A stretch of DNA of 62,668 bases. It comes from an uncultured Collinsella sp. (lineage in GTDB: Bacteria; Actinomycetota; Coriobacteriia; Coriobacteriales; Coriobacteriaceae). The position numbers were made by a program, and so were the translations under genes. This document shows, piece after piece, positions 51,825 through 59,416 of this stretch. Location: NCBI GenBank assembly GCA_934650095.1, contig CAKUFT010000006.1, positions 1 through 62,668 of the forward strand, in the 5' to 3' direction. How positions within the stretch are numbered: the stretch's first letter is position 1; the number at the start of each line of letters is the position of its first letter. The notes under the pieces are model-generated. The model had not been told where the DNA came from. It did no database searches and worked only from the letters and a program-made list of their open reading frames with translations.

Positions 51825-52373
51825 TTATTCCTCCTCCAGGATCACATGGCGGAACGCGCCACCCTCATAGATGCCGTAGCTGTGCGTGCCGTCCTTGGGG
51901 ATGCTCACGCTGCCGGGGTTGAAGAGCCACAGGCCCGGGTGCGCCTCGCTTACCTCGTTAACCTTGATGTGCGTGTGACCGTAGACGAGCGCGGAGCCCT
52001 CGGGCAGCGCGGGCGCGTGGTCGACGCTGTTGTGCATGCCGGCGCCAAAGACGTGGCCGTGCGTCAGGAACAGCTCGCGGCCGGCCTCGTCGAACAGCGT
52101 GGCGTAGTCGGCCATGACGGGAAAGTCGAGGACCATCTGGTCGACCTCGGCGTCACAGTTACCGCGCACCGCGATGATGCGGTCGGCCAGGGCGTTGAGC
52201 AGCGGAATCACGCGCTTGGGGGCGTAATCGCGCGGCAGGTCGTTACGCGGGCCATGGTAGAGCAGGTCACCCAGCAGCACAATACGGTCGGGCTGCTCGG
52301 ATTCGATGGCGGTGCAGAGGCGCTCGGCCCAGTATGCCGAGCCATGGATGTCGGAGGCGATGAGGTATTTCAT
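51825..52373 (-). CDS. yfcE: YfcE-type metallophosphoesterase
   Basis: 182 residues. Metal motifs: IASDIHGSAYWAE, LLGDLLYHGPRND, AVRGNCDAEVDQ, FLTHGHVFG and VYGHTHIKV. Matches YfcE/MJ0936 phosphodiesterases. ATG 52373 follows AAAGGA; the frame is open 32 codons further without family sequence. Middle gene of larC2-yfcE-mazG. Confidence 0.93.
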   Translation of the reverse strand: MKYLIASDIHGSAYWAERLCTAIESEQPDRIVLLGDLLYHGPRNDLPRDYAPKRVIPLLNALADRIIAVRGNCDAEVDQMVLDFPVMADYATLFDEAGRELFLTHGHVFGAGMHNSVDHAPALPEGSALVYGHTHIKVNEVSEAHPGLWLFNPGSVSIPKDGTHSYGIYEGGAFRHVILEEE

Positions 52374-52446
52374 GGGGAGTCCTTTCGGCGTGGGGTTGAT
52401 GGGGGCTGAATACGGAGTCCAGCGGATGTGGAGCCCATCTACTGTG

Positions 52447-52932
52447 TTACTCAAATCGAAGCGCCGCACTCTGAGCCGCCTGCATCACGCGTTGGAGCGG
52501 CACGCCATGTTCGCGGGCAAGACGGGCGCAGTCTTCGTACTCGGGCGCCGCGCGCTCGCTGTCGTCGGGCAGGGTGGCCACCTTGACGGCTACCTCGCCC
52601 CAAGGCGTCGCCACCTGCTCAAAGCGACGTGGCAAGCAAACACGCTCCATGACCTGGCGACGAATGCCGTTGGTCGTGGTTTCCAAAAAGATAATCGTCT
52701 GCAGGCGGTCGATATCCTCGTGTGAGCAAATCACCTGCAGCTGCCATCCGGGGCGGCCCTTTTTGCAATAGAGGGGCAGCCAGTGTACCTCGCGGGCGCC
52801 CGCCTCGCGCAGGCGTTCGGCGGCGTAGGCGAGCACCTCGGGCGACGCGTCGTCAATATCGCACTCCAGCTTGACGATGGTTTCGGGCGCATCGGTCTCG
52901 CGGGACAGCGGAGATGTACTTCCACGTTGCAT
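52447..52932 (-). CDS. LarC C-terminal (DUF111) domain protein, stand-alone
   Basis: 161 residues. It corresponds to the C-terminal half of LarC, the enzyme that inserts nickel into the pincer cofactor of lactate racemase: VKLECDIDDASPEVLAYAAE, REVHWLPLYCKKGRPGWQL, TTTNGIRRQVMER, and PEYEDCARLAREHGVPL. The N-terminal LarC1 part is not upstream in any frame. ATG 52932 is preceded by AAAGGA; the first 20 residues are unrelated. A natural split LarC is one explanation, with the partner elsewhere. Confidence 0.8.
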   Translation of the reverse strand: MQRGSTSPLSRETDAPETIVKLECDIDDASPEVLAYAAERLREAGAREVHWLPLYCKKGRPGWQLQVICSHEDIDRLQTIIFLETTTNGIRRQVMERVCLPRRFEQVATPWGEVAVKVATLPDDSERAAPEYEDCARLAREHGVPLQRVMQAAQSAALRFE

Positions 52933-53057
52933 ACGGTCCGGATCCTTTCCGCACGGGCTCGTTTTGTTCACCCAAACGCTAGCACATCGCGGACGACGCG
53001 GGGGCGGCATCCTCGGATGGACGCGACTTTTGCCCGTCCCCGTCCCCGCCCCCATCC

Positions 53058-53122
53058 AAACGTGTACGTCAGCCTCCAAACATGTCATTTTTTGTCGGTT
53101 TTGGAGGCTGACGTACACGTTT
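53058..53122. repeat. Perfect 23-bp hairpin
   Basis: AAACGTGTACGTCAGCCTCC continues AAA (53058-53080) and is exactly inverted at 53100-53122, with a 19-nt loop containing ATTTTTTG. It lies between divergent larC2 and the PHP gene, so it is not needed as a terminator. The rest of 52933-53252 holds promoter regions only. Confidence 0.85.
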
Positions 53123-53252
53123 TGAGAGCGCAAGCGAGGCGCCACCGCACACCGTCCGCCCTTTCCGCTCGATTTCGACTCGCAGCATACCCGGCGCGTT
53201 GAGAGTCGCGCCGTTACAATGGAGCGGATTCGCCAAATGCAAAGGAGCCGCC

Positions 53253-54164
53253 ATGTCCGCATGCCCGCTGGTCGATTGCCATACCCATACCTCGTTTTCG
53301 GACGGGCATGCCTCGTTTGAGGAGAACGTCCGCGCCGCTGCCGCCGCCGGATGTCAGGTCATGGTCTCGACCGACCACCTCACCTTGCCCGCCAGCATGG
53401 ACGCCAACTGCGAGGTGCAGGTTGTCGAGGGCGGCTTGCCGGCGCATCGCCTGGCATTTGAGGACGCCTGCAAGCTTGCCGCGCAGATCGCGCCGGAGCT
53501 CGAGCTTATCTATGGCTTTGAATGCGATTGGTACGACGGCTGCGAGCCCTTGGTAGAGCGCTGGTCCCAGGGCGCCGTGGTGCGCTTGGGCAGCGTGCAT
53601 TGGATTGGCGACCCGGGCGATATTGCGGCAGGTGCCGCGGGCACGGCAGGGACAGAGGGCGTCGCGCGCCCCGATACGCCTGATTCGCTTTGTGGCTGGA
53701 TCGACGACGATACCAACCTGCATGTTTGGGAGAACTTAGGCGTGCGCGGCGTGTGGGAGCGCTACGTCGATGACTGGTGCCGCGCCTGCGAGAGCCCGCT
53801 CAACTTTGATGTGATGGCCCACCCCGACCTAGTCATGCGCTTTTCGAAGGAGGGCTTTGCGCCCGACTTTGACCCCGCGCCGTTTTGGCAGCAGATTGCC
53901 GAGTGCGCGCACGATACGGGTCGCCGCGTTGAGGTCTCGACGGCCGCACCGCGCAAGGGGCTCGACGACTACTATCCCGCGACCGGCCTTTTGCGCTGCT
54001 TCGCCCATGCCGAGGTGCCCATTACCTTTGGCTCGGATGCGCACCGCTCCTGCGATATTTGCTGGAACATCCGCGAGGCCCAGGCCCACGCCTACGACTG
54101 CGGCTACCGGGCCTTCGATATCCCCCACCCCACCGGCGAATGGGAGTCCACGCCCCTCGCCTAG
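53253..54164 (+). CDS. PHP-family phosphatase, probable histidinol-phosphatase
   Basis: 303 residues. PHP metal motifs: VDCHTHTSFSDGHASF, VSTDHLTLP, GFECDWYD, DVMAHPDLVMRF and FGSDAHRSCDI. It matches HisK/HisJ-type histidinol-phosphatases in layout. It converges on the his operon, which has hisB without a phosphatase domain and no hisN, so this gene would complete the pathway. ATG 53253 follows AAAGGAG. Pathway role is inference. Confidence 0.75.
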   Translation: MSACPLVDCHTHTSFSDGHASFEENVRAAAAAGCQVMVSTDHLTLPASMDANCEVQVVEGGLPAHRLAFEDACKLAAQIAPELELIYGFECDWYDGCEPLVERWSQGAVVRLGSVHWIGDPGDIAAGAAGTAGTEGVARPDTPDSLCGWIDDDTNLHVWENLGVRGVWERYVDDWCRACESPLNFDVMAHPDLVMRFSKEGFAPDFDPAPFWQQIAECAHDTGRRVEVSTAAPRKGLDDYYPATGLLRCFAHAEVPITFGSDAHRSCDICWNIREAQAHAYDCGYRAFDIPHPTGEWESTPLA

Positions 54165-54176
54165 CCATCCCTTCAT

Positions 54177-54245
54177 AAGTTGCGGTGAAATAGTTCCTGT
54201 TTATAGCCCTAGGACCGTCAAACAAGAACTATTCCACCGCAACTT
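54177..54245. repeat. REP-like hairpin, GCGGTGAAATAG family, copy 3
   Basis: AAGTTGCGGTGAAATAGTTC continues CTGTTT and pairs with 54220-54245 with two mismatches in 26. It lies just past the PHP gene stop. Confidence 0.85.
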
Positions 54246-54250
54246 CCATT

Positions 54251-54281
54251 TGATCCGTTGGAAACGGAGGAAAACGGATCA
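54251..54281. repeat. Short hairpin TGATCCGTT/AAACGGATCA
   Basis: A 9-bp stem with a 12-nt purine-rich loop between two REP-like repeats. Confidence 0.45.
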
Positions 54282-54314
54282 TTTGGAGCAAAGTATCCTG
54301 CCCCCTTGCACCAA
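54282..54314. repeat. REP-like GGTGCAAAG family, copy C3 (partial)
   Basis: TTGGAGCAAAGTATCCTGCC continues CCCTTGCACCAAAA. It matches half of the hairpin at 28443 and lies eight bases from the hisE stop. Confidence 0.55.
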
Positions 54315-54322
54315 AAGCTCGA

Positions 54323-54640
54323 CTAGCGGCGGCGGGCATTGAGTTCGCCGGCCAGCTCGGGCAGGGTGATGCCGTAGCGCTCGAGTGTCACGAGCAAGTG
54401 ATAGATCAGGTCGCCGGCCTCGTAGCGAATGTGATCGTGGTCGTTATCCTTGCAAGCCATGATAACCTCGCTCGCCTCCTCGGCAAGCTTCTTGAGCAGC
54501 TCGTCCTCGACATCGGTCAGCAGACGGGCGGTATAGCTCTCCTTCGGCGACGCATCGCGACGGCCGTGAATCACCTCAGCAAGACCGGTCAAGGTCTCGC
54601 CGATATTTCCCGGCTGCACGTTAGCGGTTCTGACTCCCAT
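54323..54640 (-). CDS. hisE: Phosphoribosyl-ATP pyrophosphatase
   Basis: 105 residues; second step of histidine synthesis. The MazG-like fold shows SYTARLLTDVEDELLKKLAE, EEASEVIMACKDND and RYEAGDLIYHLLVTLE, with the metal-binding EE and ExxD residues intact. It is separate from HisI here. Last gene of the operon, 15 bp after the small RDAC gene. Confidence 0.95.
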   Translation of the reverse strand: MGVRTANVQPGNIGETLTGLAEVIHGRRDASPKESYTARLLTDVEDELLKKLAEEASEVIMACKDNDHDHIRYEAGDLIYHLLVTLERYGITLPELAGELNARRR

Positions 54641-54655
54641 GGTTATTTCCTCTCG

Positions 54656-54883
54656 TTACTGCAGCGTAAAGTAGGTACAGGCCTCATCGAACCGAGGCTT
54701 TGCACCCTTCTTCCCAAAGAACCCATCGATGACGGCATGGGCATCATCGAGCCTTTCTTTCTCGGTCTCGAGCAAAAGCGACTGTGCCCCGCAGGCATCG
54801 GTCAGATGCACGCGGCACGGCACGCCCGCACGGAGGAGCTCGGCGTTACAATCGGCGACTTCGAACGGCGTCACGACCCTCAT
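54656..54883 (-). CDS. Small RDAC-like protein within the his operon
   Basis: 75 residues: [20 protein letters not shown], then [16 protein letters not shown]. The [10 protein letters not shown] segment resembles the short RDAC family that I recall beside his genes in clostridia; that assignment is from memory and tentative. No catalytic motif. The ATG overlaps the hisI stop (ATGA), so translation is coupled. A link to histidine or AICAR metabolism is inference from place. Confidence 0.65.
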   Translation of the reverse strand: MRVVTPFEVADCNAELLRAGVPCRVHLTDACGAQSLLLETEKERLDDAHAVIDGFFGKKGAKPRFDEACTYFTLQ

Positions 54884-55221
54884 CGCGCTCCCCCTTCCAC
54901 GCGCTTAAAGAAGCAGGTACGGTTGCCGGTGTGGCAAGCCGGGCCCGGAGAGTCCACCTTGACCAACAGCGTATCGCTATCGCAGTCGGCCCAGAGTTCC
55001 TTGACCTCCTGCATGTTGCCGCTCGTCGCGCCCTTGTTCCAGAGCTCCTGACGGCTGCGGCTCCAAAACCACGTGGTCCCGGTCTTGAGCGTCAGCCCCA
55101 CCGACTCCTCGTTCATCCAAGCAACCATAAGCACCTCGCCAGTGTCATATTGCTGAACAACACAAGGAATCAGCCCCTCGACGTCGTACTTAAGATCCGC
55201 TGGAGTAGTAATTTCTCTCAT
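54880..55221 (-). CDS. hisI: Phosphoribosyl-AMP cyclohydrolase
   Basis: 113 residues; third step of the pathway. [38 protein letters not shown], and the metal Cys/Asp residues in [12 protein letters not shown] and [13 protein letters not shown] are all present. ATG 55221 has GGGGA upstream. It is separated from hisF by 181 bp that hold repeat L2. Confidence 0.95.
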   Translation of the reverse strand: MREITTPADLKYDVEGLIPCVVQQYDTGEVLMVAWMNEESVGLTLKTGTTWFWSRSRQELWNKGATSGNMQEVKELWADCDSDTLLVKVDSPGPACHTGNRTCFFKRVEGGAR

Positions 55222-55246
55222 TTCAATTCCCCAATTCAAACATCGC

Positions 55247-55370
55247 AGGTCGGCGAGGGTTGTCCAGGTGCCGCAGGTTGCCGCGAAAGAGGAGCGACGC
55301 GTACTTTGGTACGCGAGCGACGGTTTGAGCGGCAAGATGCGGTGCCTGGACAAGCCGCAGCGCACGCCCC
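55247..55370. ncRNA. Structured repeat L, copy L2, between hisF and hisI
   Basis: Same layout as L1: TTGTCCAG/CTGGACAA, GCCGCA/TGCGGT, TTGCCGC/GCGGCAA, and GCGTAC-TTTG-GTACGC. Two base pairs differ from L1 by compensating changes. A partial second copy of the right end (TGCCTGGGCAAGCCGCAGC, 55383-55401) lies between it and the hisF stop. Confidence 0.55.
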
Positions 55371-55402
55371 TCAGCCCCGAAGTGCCTGGGCAAGCCGCAG
55401 CA

Positions 55403-56185
55403 TTAAAAGTCCAGCCTGACAGGAATTCCTTGGCTGGCCATATACTCCTTCACCTGGCGAATGCTGAAGGTTCCAAAGTGAAAGACGCTTGCTGCCAGCA
55501 CGGCATCGGCTTCGCCCTCGATCACGCCCTCGGCGAAATGCTCGAGCGTGCCCACGCCGCCGCTCGCGATGACGGGGATTGGCACCGCGCGCGCCACGGC
55601 GCGGGTGAGCGCCAGGTCAAAGCCAGCCTTGGTGCCGTCGCGATCCATGCTGGTGAGCAAGATCTCGCCGGCACCGCGACGGGCCGCCTCCTCGGCCCAC
55701 GCCACCGCATCGATACCCGTGGCGTTGCGGCCTCCTGCGGTAAAAACCTCCCACTTGTCGGCATTCGGCTGCCCAGGCAGGCCGACGCGCTTGGCATCGA
55801 TCGCCACGACCACGGCCTGGCTGCCAAACGCCGCGGCAGCTTGGCTGATCAGCGACGGGTCGCGCACGGCGGCAGAGTTGAGCGATACCTTGTCGGCACC
55901 GGCCGCCACCATGGTTCGCATGCCCGCCAGGTCGCGGAAACCGCCGCCCACGGTATAGGGAATAGCGAGCTCCTCGGCCGCGTGCGCCGCCATCTCGATG
56001 GTCGTCGCGCGGTTGTCGCTCGTGGCGGTAATGTCCAGGAAGATGACCTCGTCCGCACCCTCGCGATCGTAGGCACGCGCCAGCTCCACCGGGTCGCCAG
56101 CATCGCGCAGGCTCACAAAGTTGACGCCTTTGACCACACGGCCGTCCTTGACGTCTAGACAGGGAATCACGCGCTTGGTAAGCAT
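55403..56185 (-). CDS. hisF: Imidazole glycerol phosphate synthase, cyclase subunit
   Basis: 260 residues, (beta/alpha)8 barrel. [20 protein letters not shown] holds the first catalytic Asp, [16 protein letters not shown] the second, and [16 protein letters not shown] the phosphate site. With HisH it makes imidazole glycerol phosphate and AICAR. It starts three bases after hisA ends. Confidence 0.97.
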   Translation of the reverse strand: MLTKRVIPCLDVKDGRVVKGVNFVSLRDAGDPVELARAYDREGADEVIFLDITATSDNRATTIEMAAHAAEELAIPYTVGGGFRDLAGMRTMVAAGADKVSLNSAAVRDPSLISQAAAAFGSQAVVVAIDAKRVGLPGQPNADKWEVFTAGGRNATGIDAVAWAEEAARRGAGEILLTSMDRDGTKAGFDLALTRAVARAVPIPVIASGGVGTLEHFAEGVIEGEADAVLAASVFHFGTFSIRQVKEYMASQGIPVRLDF

Positions 56186-56188
56186 GGG

Positions 56189-56932
56189 CTACTCCTCCCC
56201 TCGGGCGGCGGCCAACGCCTGTACCAGCGTAAAGTTGCCCTCGTAGAGCGCACGGCCGGTGATGGCACCTTCAATCGCGCCCTCGCCCACCGCGGCCAGC
56301 GCGCGGATGTCGTCGAGCGTCGAGATGCCGCCCGAAGCCACGACGGGAAATCCCGCGACCTCGGCCACATGGCGATACGCCGCCACATCGATGCCTGTCT
56401 GCATGCCATCGCGCGCGATGTCGGTATACACCAGATGCTTAAAGCCCAGCTCGGAAAGCTGCGCCACGGCATCGTCGAGCGCCACACCCGCACCGTCGCG
56501 CCAACCGTTCACCTTGACCTGGCCGTCACGGGCGGCAATATCTGCCACCAGCAGCTCGCCAAAGCCTTGGGCCGCCACCTCGGCAAAACCCGGCTCAGTC
56601 ACCAGCACGGTGCCCAGTGCGATGCGACGCGCGCCGTAGCCGGCCAGCTCGTCGATGCGCGCGAGCGAGCGAACGCCGCCGCCCACGTCCACCGACAGAC
56701 CGTCGACGCCGCAGATGGCCTCGATCGCCGCCGAGTTGGCAGCGCACGCGTCCTCGTCCTCGCCAAAGGCAGCGGACAGGTCGACGACGTGCACCCAGCT
56801 CGCACCCTGCTCGGCAAAGGAGCGAGCAACGGCCACGGGGTCGTCGGAATATACCTTGCAGCGGCTCCGGTCGCCGCGCTCCAGGCGCACGACCTTGCCG
56901 CCGATCAAATCGATTGCGGGAAACAGGATCAT
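56189..56932 (-). CDS. hisA: ProFAR isomerase
   Basis: 247 residues, (beta/alpha)8 barrel homologous to HisF. ILFPAIDLIGGKVVRLERGD carries the catalytic Asp, and YTDIARDGMQTGID and VVASGGISTLDD the later ones. Overlaps hisH by four bases. Confidence 0.97.
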   Translation of the reverse strand: MILFPAIDLIGGKVVRLERGDRSRCKVYSDDPVAVARSFAEQGASWVHVVDLSAAFGEDEDACAANSAAIEAICGVDGLSVDVGGGVRSLARIDELAGYGARRIALGTVLVTEPGFAEVAAQGFGELLVADIAARDGQVKVNGWRDGAGVALDDAVAQLSELGFKHLVYTDIARDGMQTGIDVAAYRHVAEVAGFPVVASGGISTLDDIRALAAVGEGAIEGAITGRALYEGNFTLVQALAAARGEE

Positions 56933-57630
56933 CGGCCAGCCTCCTCGACGATGTTGACGAAGTTCTTAAGGATGCGCTGACCAAGCGCAGAGGATTTCTC
57001 GGGATGGAACTGACAGCCCCACACGTTGCCGTGACGCACAATGCACGGGAAACTCCGCGTGTAGTGCGTGCACGCCAAAACATCAGCGGCATCGGCGTCG
57101 TCGGCCACCGCGTAGCTGTGGGTGAAGTACATGTTGGCGCCCTCGGCAAAACCGGCGAGCAACGGATCGGCCGCGCCGGCGGGCGTCATGTGCACCTGGT
57201 CCCAGCCCACGTGCGGCACCTTCAGGCGACTCGACTCCAGGCGCGTGCACGAACCGCGCATGATGCCCAGGCCATCGACCCAGGGGCCGCCAGACTGCTC
57301 AGGGGTGCTGCCGTCTGCAGCCATGCCCTCGTCCGCAGGCACGCCCTCGTTGCCGCGCTCAAAAAAGAGCTGAAGGCCCAGGCAGATGCCGAGCAGCGGA
57401 GTTCCGGCGGCGACGGCATCGAGCACGGCCGCCTCCTCGCCGCTCTGGCGTATAAAGGCGATCGCGTCATAGAACGCGCCCACGCCCGGGATGACCAGGC
57501 CGTCGGCGCGGCGGATCTGCTCCGGGTCGTCCGACGTGCAGGCAGCGGCACCGGCGCGCGCAAGCCCGCGCACGACGCTCGACAAGTTGCCCTTGTGGTA
57601 GTCGACCACCACGATCTTCGGTTCGCCCAC
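56929..57630 (-). CDS. hisH: Imidazole glycerol phosphate synthase, glutaminase subunit
   Basis: 233 residues, class I glutamine amidotransferase. The nucleophile is in LLGICLGLQLFFERG and the His-Glu pair in CQFHPEKSSALG. IVVVDYHKGNLSSV opens the domain. I start at GTG 57630, which has AGGGAGG six bases before it; an ATG seven codons upstream lies inside the neighbouring hairpin region. A 14-residue Gly/Ser insert follows the nucleophile helix. Confidence 0.94.
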   Translation of the reverse strand: MGEPKIVVVDYHKGNLSSVVRGLARAGAAACTSDDPEQIRRADGLVIPGVGAFYDAIAFIRQSGEEAAVLDAVAAGTPLLGICLGLQLFFERGNEGVPADEGMAADGSTPEQSGGPWVDGLGIMRGSCTRLESSRLKVPHVGWDQVHMTPAGAADPLLAGFAEGANMYFTHSYAVADDADAADVLACTHYTRSFPCIVRHGNVWGCQFHPEKSSALGQRILKNFVNIVEEAGR

Positions 57631-57656
57631 GCGACCCTCCCTTTTTCTCATCGTCC

Positions 57657-57697
57657 AAAACCACCACGAAGGTGCCTGTCCCCTTTGTGGTGGTTTT
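57657..57697. repeat. Hairpin between hisB and hisH (REP-like, possible attenuator)
   Basis: AAAACCACCACGAAGG (57657-57672) pairs with CCTTTGTGGTGGTTTT (57682-57697), with one G-U, around loop TGCCTGTCC. On the minus strand four Ts end the stem. It could lower expression of the distal his genes. The GGGGACAGGCACCTT core is of REP type. Confidence 0.65.
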
Positions 57698-57711
57698 TGC
57701 CTTTGTTGCGG

Positions 57712-58299
57712 TTACAGTGAGCCCTTGGTGCTAGGGATGCCCTGCACGCGGGGATCGAGCTCGCAGGCGTGGCGCATCGTGCGGCCCACGGCCTTAAAGG
57801 CGGCCTCGATAATGTGATGCGAGTTGCCGCCCGCCAGCTCGCGCACATGCAGCGTGAGCTTGGCATCGCGCGCGAAGGCGTAGAAGAACTCGACCGCCAG
57901 CTCGGTATCAAAGCTGCCCACGCGCTCGGTCGGCACGGGCAGCTCGCAGTAGGCCTGCCCGCGGCCCGAAATATCAACAGCAGCCATCACAAGCGTCTCG
58001 TCCATGGCGATCGCCGCGTCGGCAAAGCGCGTAATGCCCGCCTTGTCGCCCAGAGCCTGGCAAAACGCCTCGCCCAGCACAATGCCCGTGTCCTCGACGG
58101 TGTGGTGCGCATCGACCTCCACGTCGCCCACCGCGTGCACCGTCAGATCGAACAGGCCATGACGGCCAAAGGCGTTGAGCATGTGGTCGAAAAACGGTAC
58201 GCCGGTCGAGATATCACACACACCGGATCCATCCAGGTCGAGCTTGACGACAATGTCGGTCTCGCCCGTCTTGCGGGTTACCTCGGCATAGCGGTCCAT
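57712..58299 (-). CDS. hisB: Imidazoleglycerol-phosphate dehydratase
   Basis: 195 residues, single-domain. DLDGSGVCDISTGVPFFDHM, DAHHTVEDTGIVLGEA and ELAGGNSHHIIEAAFKAVGR give the Mn-binding His residues. There is no HAD phosphatase domain, so histidinol-phosphatase must be another protein. It starts immediately after the hisC stop. Confidence 0.96.
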   Translation of the reverse strand: MDRYAEVTRKTGETDIVVKLDLDGSGVCDISTGVPFFDHMLNAFGRHGLFDLTVHAVGDVEVDAHHTVEDTGIVLGEAFCQALGDKAGITRFADAAIAMDETLVMAAVDISGRGQAYCELPVPTERVGSFDTELAVEFFYAFARDAKLTLHVRELAGGNSHHIIEAAFKAVGRTMRHACELDPRVQGIPSTKGSL

Positions 58300-59415
58300 C
58301 TACATCTCCTCCTTCACCAGCGCGGCAAACGCGGCCAGCACCTCGTCGTTTTCCTGCGGGGTGCCCACGGTAATGCGCAGGCAGTCCGCGAGTCCCGGCG
58401 CGTAGCTAAAGTCGCGCACCAGAATTGAATACTCGTCGCGCAGACGCTCGCGCACGCGCGTGGCATGCGGCGTGCGCGCGAGCACAAAATTCGCCGCGCT
58501 CGGCCATACCTCCACGGGCAGGCCCTCGGCAGCCATTGCGCGCAGGGCGCACAACTCGCGCTCGCGCTCGGATGTAACTTGCGCCACCACGGGTGCATAC
58601 GCATCGCGGGCACGCACGCAGGCAAGCGCTGCGGCCTGGCTCAGCACATTGACCGAATAGATCTGGCGAATCGCCGCGAACACATCGATGACCTCGTGTG
58701 CCGCGATCACATAGCCCAGACGCGTGCCGGCGGCGCCAAACGCCTTGGACAGCGTATGCAAAATCACCAGGTTGGGATGCTCGGCGATAAGGCCTTGCGC
58801 CGTGGTTGCCGTGCCAAACGAATCGTCGGCAAACTCAACGTAAGCCTCGTCGACCATCACCATGCCGGGACACGCATCGCACAGGGCCGCGACAAAGTCG
58901 AGCGGCGCCACACCGCCCGTGGGATTGTTGGGCGAGGTCACGATGGCGAGGTTGCACTCCGGCGCCGCCGCGAGCACAGCAGCTTGGTCGAGCTCAAAGG
59001 TCGCCGGGTCGCGCCACACGTCGCGCACCTCGGTCTGACAGAGCGACGCAAAGAACGCATACTCGCTAAAGCACGGCGGGCAGTTGAGCAGGGTCCGTCC
59101 CGCGCCGCCAAACGCCAACAGGTAGTTATAGAGCAGCTCGTCGCCGCCGTTGCCCACGCAGACATTCTCGCGCGTCACACCATGCCAGGCAGCAAGCTCG
59201 TCGCGCAGGTCGTTGGACATGGGGTCGGGATAGCGGTTGAGCGGCGTGGCAGCCAGGGCCGCATCGATTGCCTCGCGCACGCCGGCCGGCACGGGATAGG
59301 TGTTCTCGTTGGCCGAAAGGTTGATGCGCGTGGGCGTAAAATTGGGATCATAGGGCTCAATGCCGGCCAAGTAGGGCTGGACGAGCTCCTTCATGCGCGG
59401 CGTGAGTTCGGCCAT
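58300..59415 (-). CDS. hisC: Histidinol-phosphate aminotransferase
   Basis: 371 residues, PLP fold type I. NLSANENTYPVPAGVREA, NGGDELLYNYL, TSPNNPTGG, VDEAYVEFAD and the PLP lysine in HTLSKAFGAAGTRLGYVI. ATG 59415 is used, six bases after GGAGG; it follows the hisD stop directly. Confidence 0.96.
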   Translation of the reverse strand: MAELTPRMKELVQPYLAGIEPYDPNFTPTRINLSANENTYPVPAGVREAIDAALAATPLNRYPDPMSNDLRDELAAWHGVTRENVCVGNGGDELLYNYLLAFGGAGRTLLNCPPCFSEYAFFASLCQTEVRDVWRDPATFELDQAAVLAAAPECNLAIVTSPNNPTGGVAPLDFVAALCDACPGMVMVDEAYVEFADDSFGTATTAQGLIAEHPNLVILHTLSKAFGAAGTRLGYVIAAHEVIDVFAAIRQIYSVNVLSQAAALACVRARDAYAPVVAQVTSERERELCALRAMAAEGLPVEVWPSAANFVLARTPHATRVRERLRDEYSILVRDFSYAPGLADCLRITVGTPQENDEVLAAFAALVKEEM

Positions 59416-59416
59416 A

